Positions 57,621 to 64,000 of a stretch of DNA of 64,000 nucleotides are shown here, in pieces. The notes under the pieces were generated by a model. That model was given only the letters and a program-made list of their open reading frames with translations. It ran no database searches and had not been told where the DNA came from. Made by a program: the position numbers and the translations under genes. The stretch lies in assembly GCF_036884655.1 (NCBI RefSeq), contig NC_088342.1, forward strand, positions 29,580,001 to 29,644,000, given 5' to 3'. The stretch is from Musa acuminata AAA Group (taxonomy: Eukaryota; Streptophyta; Magnoliopsida; Zingiberales; Musaceae). The first letter of the stretch is position 1; each line of letters begins with the position of its first letter.

Positions 57621-60600
57621 TTACCTACCACCAAGATTGAGCTTTCCCAAGTCCAACATCTGCCAATTTATCGGCGAAGGATCTAATTCAGAAGGGTCCA
57701 TCTCAAAACATGCAGCCACACTTTTGCTTCTCCGGTGGCGCCCACAAATCATTCTCAACCTCTCTGCTTCATTCTTCAGAGACTGATGTTGACCTATCAA
57801 AATCCGCAAAGGTTGAATCAGATTTAAAATTTTAAAAGAAACTACAAGCAGCATCAGAAGGTATGCAAGTGATTGTATCTTTTGAGGATGACATAATGTA
57901 TAGAGTTCTAACATATAAAAGTCCAACAAATGAATCTGCAAGATGGTTGAGGTAAAATTATGCTGATGAATGCCTAAGAAATACACAGAAGATAGGTAGA
58001 CAAATGTTGTAGGCTAGTATGACATCAAAACTGATATTTTCCCAGAAATAATATGTATCTAGTTAGGTTTTTTCATAACATGCATGGTAACTAGCACAGC
58101 TTGAAGAGTTCACAAGCTTCATCCCTCTTTACTACAGTTTTTGCCAAGGACAATAAAACTATCCACATATATTCCAATATCCAGATAACAGACAGGACTT
58201 AGATTTTTCCAACATTGAAACATATTAGGTACAGCTGACTAGAGTTCCAACTTGTTCATGAACATCTTGCAGCAATCAGCAATATCAAAAGATACCTTAA
58301 TCTTTAATAAATGACCTTAATCCTGATTTCAATATAATTAGTCTTTATCTTTTTCTTAAAGGTGTCCAAAAAATTTACTGAAGCAGGAAAACAACAAAGA
58401 GATTGGCATACCATCCTTGATATTTTTTTCTTGTCGAAGACTGGCAATCTGCTGCCTTAGTTTCTTGTTTTCCATGGATAAAGCAAGACGGTACTGAAAC
58501 AGAGAAGCAACTCTAGTGGCCAAATCTGCTCCCAGTGTCTACAAAAAAAGGTAAATAATGTTTCCATCAAGAAAATCCAGGGTGAGAAATCCAAAGCATG
58601 AACTGCATGATTACCTGAAGCATGTCAACAGTTCTCTCAAGCTCAGCAATATATTGGAGTTTACGAACCCTAGATCGTTGACCCGAGTGCCTGCAGAAAC
58701 TTCTGTATCTCAGAATCGCAACAATTCACATAAATTGGGGAAAGATACTTCAGAAGACTCGTATACTTGCCAAATAGATAAGGACAAGATGAAACAAGAA
58801 CTTCAGCAAGGAACAAGACATTAAAAGTCATATAAGCTGTTAATAGCTGCCATATGCAACATGAATTATAAATGTGAAAAGTATTACTGGAGAAATCAAG
58901 ACTTGGTGAAAAGAATTATAGTACAATGTCTAAAGGACCAAGCAGGGCCCATTTGAAACACACTTGTTCTCTGAAATTGTCTATTAATTTGACAGTTCTT
59001 TTTTTCAAATTAACCAACTGGAAAAACAACCACTAAAAGGAAAAGCTTTCTTGCTATGACAAAAAAATCAACACATTGTATAGTTGATACATGAATTCCA
59101 GTTACAAAGGTTAAATAAAAATAGGGTACTTGGCACATGACTTTTGCTTCAAACATTTCATACAAAAGTGCTATTATGTAGTGTATGAACTATATGACAT
59201 GATAGTGAATCACAAGCATATTAAAAATAAACTAGACATTCTGCATAAACAGTGTTGGTTCTTCAGAATGATTGCATCACATTGATACATGCTATCCCGA
59301 CATCTCATGTTGCAAATGATAACAACACCCACCAACTTTCTTCGCTATATCACAGGATGAGTCACATAGTACTTGGCAGTGCCAACCCATCTTACGTGCG
59401 TAGACATAAATTTCAATCTTTTAGTTCATCAAATCTTATTTGCAAATACCCAAACAAAGTCTCACTGCATAGAAGTATCTTAAGCAGTTCCCTGACTTTT
59501 TGAGAAAGCATCTAAACGGATGATGGATGATGATCAGCATCAAAATAGGGGCCTTCAATATTCGCAGGGTCAGGATCTGGATGATGATCAGAATTGGAGA
59601 GGATAGTGATTAATTCCAAGTCAATTGACTAGGATCACAGGATATTTTTATCTTTTTATTGAAATAGCCAAAAAGCAAAAAGAGAGCAACAAGATTAATT
59701 GGAACTTGGAAATCAACTGGGTTGGCTAAGATCAGCAGAGATTGGCATGGCCAATCAAGATTTGACAGGATTGCTTAGGCTGACAAGATTTGTTTTGGAA
59801 ATCAACTGGACTAACCTGGGATCAGTCAAGAAATCAGTGGATATCATTGATCCCCAAAAATCGAGGTCCTTTTTTTTTTTATCTTGGCTTGTCTCAAATT
59901 TGATCAGCCAGATCAGGTTGGGATCAGTCCGCCTTACTAACCAAGGTAACTTCATGTATCAATGAGAAAATTGTAATCCCCAATTGGAACTACATGCTTA
60001 TGCTAAACTAGTGGAATAAAATCTGGATGAAAACTTAGCTAGCAAATGTGTCAGTTTAAGAACATAATACATTGATGAAAAGTTAACACTTCATATTAAG
60101 ATTAATTCACCCATCTTCTAAACCCCAGTCAGCAACTTCATACATTGGCTTAAGAATTCTCCACATGTTTACTAATGGTAAAAATAATGATTTCTACATC
60201 TTTATCCTAACGAATTTTGTCATGCTTGATCTATGGAAAATGTTGAAGCTGCCAGAATTGCAATCCAAAGGATATTTGACATGATATATCATGTTGATTT
60301 TTCACAACAATGGCTGCCTTTCAGTATCATACTGTGATGATCAGATGATGCTTGAGGAACACCAGTTACTTGCAAAACAATTCAATAAAATGAGTGTCTT
60401 GGATCCTTGAAATGAGACTGGCATCAGAAACAAAAGGGAAACAGAGCATAAAATAAAACGATGGAGAAGAGATTACCACATTGCCAATTTAATGCAAAGC
60501 CTTAGTTAATAAGGATGTACAGAAGAATAAGTTTAAAAGAAGGCAAATGGAAATCTTTCAGCAAAGTGATTGATGCAATGAAGCAAAATCAATGAAAAAT

Positions 60601-61720
60601 GGTTCTATATCAAAATAATAAACTTGAAAGGAGCAAGACTATAAGAATATGTATAAGTTTGATAGATATATAGTGTGGTAGGAAGTTTCAGATGGAATTC
60701 CTAAAGCCAGAATAGCACCAAGTCAACTTTCCCTTAAGTCCTAAAATGGATGCATAAGACATGCATATGCAAAAATGTCATAACTAGGAGGTCCAAAAGC
60801 CAACACCCCATATGTAGGGGAGGTTGCCCACAGCAACATTCCACATGATCTCCCAGTTGTTAAAGCACAAGACACAGGAAAAAGATTCTCATAGTAATTC
60901 TGCTCATATTGAATACAAAAGTACTTCTGCAACTAATTAGATTGATATATTTTAAAGGCTATGGATTTTATATAATATTTATTTTCCGGTGACTAAACAT
61001 GACAAAAGAGAGAAAGAAAAGATTTCCACAAAGCATCTAAGAAGAATTTTTTTCTAACATGACCGCAAAATCACTGATTTTTCTGTCAGATATGGCTGAA
61101 AAAGAATAATATGAGAAGTATGAATGGGTAAAATAGAAACTGGTTCACCTTCTTTGTAACTTGTGAGAATCAGGATTGGCTAGAGGATTATAATCATCTT
61201 CCATTCCGTGTGGCTTGCTTGTAACAGAGGTGCTTGGATAATCCACAGTTAGATACTGCAGTGGGTTGCTAGGAACATTTTCCAGCAGCGCAGTCACTAT
61301 TGAGCTCTCAGAGTCGGTCAATTTGCTCCTTTGTCTAGGGGAGTTAGGGCCAAAGACCCAGCTCCCAGCCTCAAACCCACCATCAACTTCGCTGGCTCCC
61401 GCAGCCTCCAGCGACTCATGGAGAAGACTGTCAGACAAAGCATCTTCCTCATTGGCCGGAGATATTGGGCCTTGGAAACTTGTAGCCACCTCCAGGAGTG
61501 ATACTGGATCACTGGAGGATCTCCGCAGAGAGATCCCTCTATGACCACTTGCCGGTTCTGCCAAGAGATCATCTACCCATGATGGTGGTTCATCCATGAG
61601 GTTCTGTGCATACGATCCAGTGTCGTTCTGTGGGGTTTGAGGTGCAGAATCGGATGCTCGGCGAGGCACCCCCTTGCTCTGAAATGGGCAGCGAGGAGGA
61701 AGGGGGGCTGGCCAAGACAT
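57621..61720 (-). CDS. bZIP transcription factor with atypical basic region, four exons
   Basis: Coding exons (minus): 61720-61149, 58690-58615, 58538-58412, 57793-57621; 315 residues. All three introns have GT..AG ends and compatible phases. The N-terminus has 'LPPRCPFQ', '[12 protein letters not shown]' and '[16 protein letters not shown]', the signature of a little-studied plant bZIP group that includes Arabidopsis At1g58110 and At4g06598 (from memory). Residues 189-206 ('[15 protein letters not shown]') are the basic region and DNA contact; the near-invariant bZIP Asn is replaced by Arg. The leucine zipper spans about 206-270 ('[15 protein letters not shown]', '[13 protein letters not shown]', '[15 protein letters not shown]'). 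It would act in the nucleus as a dimer. The first intron is 2.46 kb. The end at TAA (57621-57623) overlaps a perfect donor-like AG/GTAAGT, so another C-terminal exon is possible. Confidence 0.88.
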
Positions 61721-61749
61721 GGTGAGATAAACTACATAAATCCTTTCCT

Positions 61750-61785
61750 CTATTGCCTAACAATCACCCATCCAAATTGCTCCAT
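61750..61785 (-). other. Upstream ORF in the bZIP 5' leader
   Basis: A minus-strand ATG at 61785 opens an 11-codon frame (MEQFGWVIVRQ) ending TAG, 29 bp before the main ATG. If the leader is transcribed as drawn it could reduce translation of the bZIP. Sequence TTTCTTTCCAG ending at 61797 is a candidate 3' splice site just upstream, suggesting a 5'-UTR intron. Confidence 0.35.
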
Positions 61786-62450
61786 GTTTTTTTCTTCTGG
61801 AAAGAAAACACGCACTATGAACATGCATGTTCATTCATAGGGCAAGAAACTTGATTAAAAAAAAAAAAAAGTTCCCAGAAGAACGCATTGAAAGGAACCT
61901 TCAAGAACGAGAAGTCAAACAGAGCAATGTGATTGATTCCATCACAGCAATCCTATTCGTCAAAAGAACACACCGAAGAACAAGTAAATCCGTTCAGATC
62001 AATAAAAAAGACGCTTCTGATCTCTCCATTTACTCATTAACAGCCATTGCCATTCCAAAGGGTGGAGATAAAAAACCCTAGCGATCGCCAACGAAACGCG
62101 CTGCAGAACAAGGCGAAGCTCCAAGAAGTACAACCCTAAAGGACAAGACTGGACGAGGCCAAAACACGGCCAATGAAACAGTGACCCTAAACTCGCATCA
62201 GCTGTGACCAAAACACCAAAATGGCGACCGTGCCAGCAAAACGAAACGAAGCAAAACACCACAATACGACGGAGAGATCGCGAAACAAAAGGCAACAGCT
62301 GAGAGGAAACAACATGAGAAAACCTGGAAACGGATTCGAACTCACGGCCGATCCATCGGCACCGAGTTGGGAGAGAGAAGTCGTCTTGTGTTTCGGGAGA
62401 GGTAGAGAGGATTCGGTTCTCGTCTCGGCGTTCACTGGCCATACCCATTA
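61786..62450 (-). promoter_or_regulatory. Probable 5' UTR and proximal promoter of the bZIP gene
   Basis: Relatively GC-rich plant-leader-like sequence (for example AGGGTTTTTTATCTCC and CTCTCTACCTCTCCC on the minus strand). The open frame of about 200 codons across it has a leading Tyr-Ile microsatellite translation and no homology I recognise, so I do not call it a gene. Confidence 0.4.
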
Positions 62451-62550
62451 ACTCTTTGGGGTTTTTTGTGGGTCCCAGCCCGCTTGTTGTATCCAGCATC
62501 AACTTGAAGCGCCGCTTTGGCTGGCCGCGTGAAGAAAGAAAAAGAAAAGG

Positions 62551-62552
<2 letters not shown>

Positions 62553-62600
<48 letters not shown>
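62553..62600. repeat. (AT)n microsatellite
   Basis: About 48 bp of AT dinucleotides upstream of the bZIP leader. Confidence 0.95.
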
Positions 62601-62603
<3 letters not shown>

Positions 62604-62616
62604 CAATTATCCCCAA

Positions 62617-64000
62617 AAAACAAAAAAAAATTTTACTATTAGGCTTTTACCGAATAGTAACCTCTCCCTTCTTAACATTGATGCAGTCGGTTGGTCATTG
62701 TCAAATGCAGTTGTCATTCCATTGGTTTAATTTATTGTATGGCTTAGACAAATCAGCTGCTACGGGAAGTGATGGGCATAACATTGGTCTTATGTTGTAA
62801 ACGCAGTGCAATCTCAAAATGGGTTTACTTCATGTATTGTTTTCGAAATCCACCGTAACCTCTTAGCCACTGACAATAAACAAAGTCAACCATGTAGGTA
62901 TTAGTTTGGGCACCAGCAACATCCTCCTATATGGTTATATTTTATTTAGAACGGAGAGAAGGCATATATATATCATGTGCTTCTGCCGTTAAGTAGCTCT
63001 ACATGCAAAAGTTAGATCATTTCTTTTCTGATTCGCTACCTCTTTCTACTTCTGAAACTTCTGTTTTGTTAATAATCAATCCTTCATGGTTGCTTGCTAC
63101 TCATGGAAATCGCAATCAGTTCTCTTAGGTTAACCACATTCCGTATCTTATTTCTTCGATAAGACAGTTTAAATACACCCTTCCAGCACATTTCATCACA
63201 ACCATCAGATAATTAAATCACAATTTTATTAGAGTGGAATATTGTGATTGCTAATCCATCTATTACACTGCTGACCGAATGAAAATGAACTTGGTGACTC
63301 TTGTTTTTTTTTCTTTTTATAATTTCATGGGGAGGCTTGATCTAAGGAAAATAATGGAAAGTTAGATAGCCAACCATTAAAAGACCACAACACAACAATT
63401 CGAATAGAAGCATCGATACATTGGGAGGATAGAGAAAGTTTCAAGACATTACTGTGGATCAGGATGGAGCATATATCTCTTTTTTTTTAACCTCATCAGA
63501 TGTAGTTTAAATGTGTCGCTTGATGCTTAAGCCTATTTTAGTTGATCTCCTTTTCTAGTAATTATTTGTTTTTATGGAAAGTATTGTTTATTTGTTTGAC
63601 TGGTTTCGTTATGATTTGTCCTTTTAGCAACACAACACTGAGCAACTTTACAGCTACGAGAAAGAAGACACTTGGTTATTAATTGCGTCTTTGATGTCTG
63701 AAACAAAACGTGCTAACATATCAATGTGTCCTCCTAAACTTTGATTCTTATACCAAAGACACCATTAGATGTGAAAAAATTTGATGCATGCCTAACAGTG
63801 GTGCACAAACCAAACCCTAAGTTCTGTAGGTTTAGATAGAGTCGCTTGAAATTTTAATATCATTCAATATTATCGTTAAAGATCTATTTATAATTGATTC
63901 TTTTATAATTATTAGGTAATTTAACAAATCCCCAAATACCATTTTGGTCTATCGATTTTAATCTTTTTTTCTGTTGAAAATAATTATTATAACGAAATAA
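62617..64000. other. AT-rich intergenic sequence, no gene seen
   Basis: No frame, RNA gene or repeat I can support. A few poly-T runs (63304-63320, 63480) only. Confidence 0.5.

Noticed and set aside
57418..57786. Plus-strand ORF of 122 codons.
   Set aside because: Antisense shadow over the last bZIP exon and its 3' region.
61999..62616. A 205-codon minus-strand ORF upstream of the bZIP gene.
   Set aside because: It begins in an (AT)n microsatellite (Tyr-Ile repeat), overlaps the likely bZIP leader and has no recognisable domain.

Overview
This is a plant nuclear window and almost certainly a monocot. A Zingiberales-type genome is a guess from the look of the repeats, not something shown here. 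The evidence is densely nested Ty1/copia LTR retrotransposons primed from initiator tRNA-Met, a GC-rich single-exon NHL gene, and a four-exon bZIP gene with GT..AG introns. No bacterial or organellar features, tRNAs, rRNAs or CRISPR arrays were seen.

Layout. Positions 1-16596 are a nested stack. A degenerate minus-strand copia element (Copia-E) sits in the leader of another copy of its own family. Copia-E is split by a minus-strand SIRE/Maximus-like element (Copia-D, 3177-12827, perfect TSD TAGCC). Copia-D's 5' LTR is in turn split by a plus-strand solo LTR (LTR-G, 9761-11355). A truncated Copia-B-family LTR (LTR-F) follows to 17776. From 17777 to 53564 the window is dominated by a giant imperfect palindrome. 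The left arm (17777-34312, +) and right arm (37652-53564, -) carry the same elements in mirror order: Copia-A, a short unassigned segment, Tork-like Copia-C, and Copia-B inserted into the reverse transcriptase of Copia-C. The 3.3 kb spacer (34313-37651) holds parts present once: the rest of the Copia-C RT, the 3' LTR of Copia-B, and its RNase H with the end of its RT. Right of 54293 the sequence is low-copy and genic: an NHL/LEA2 membrane protein gene (56051-56782, +) and a bZIP gene (57621-61720, -).

Function. Every retroelement coding region is broken by stops, frameshifts or deletions, so none looks autonomous. The two host genes appear intact. Besides the palindrome, the most notable signals are two unrelated arrays of RNA-type hairpins in retroelement leaders: four in the Copia-B family (identical UCGAG-UCC-CUCGA tips on different, wobble-maintained stems) and eight 48-bp units in Copia-A. 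Copia-D is a gag-only element that carries a plant 'transposon protein' ORF in place of pol.
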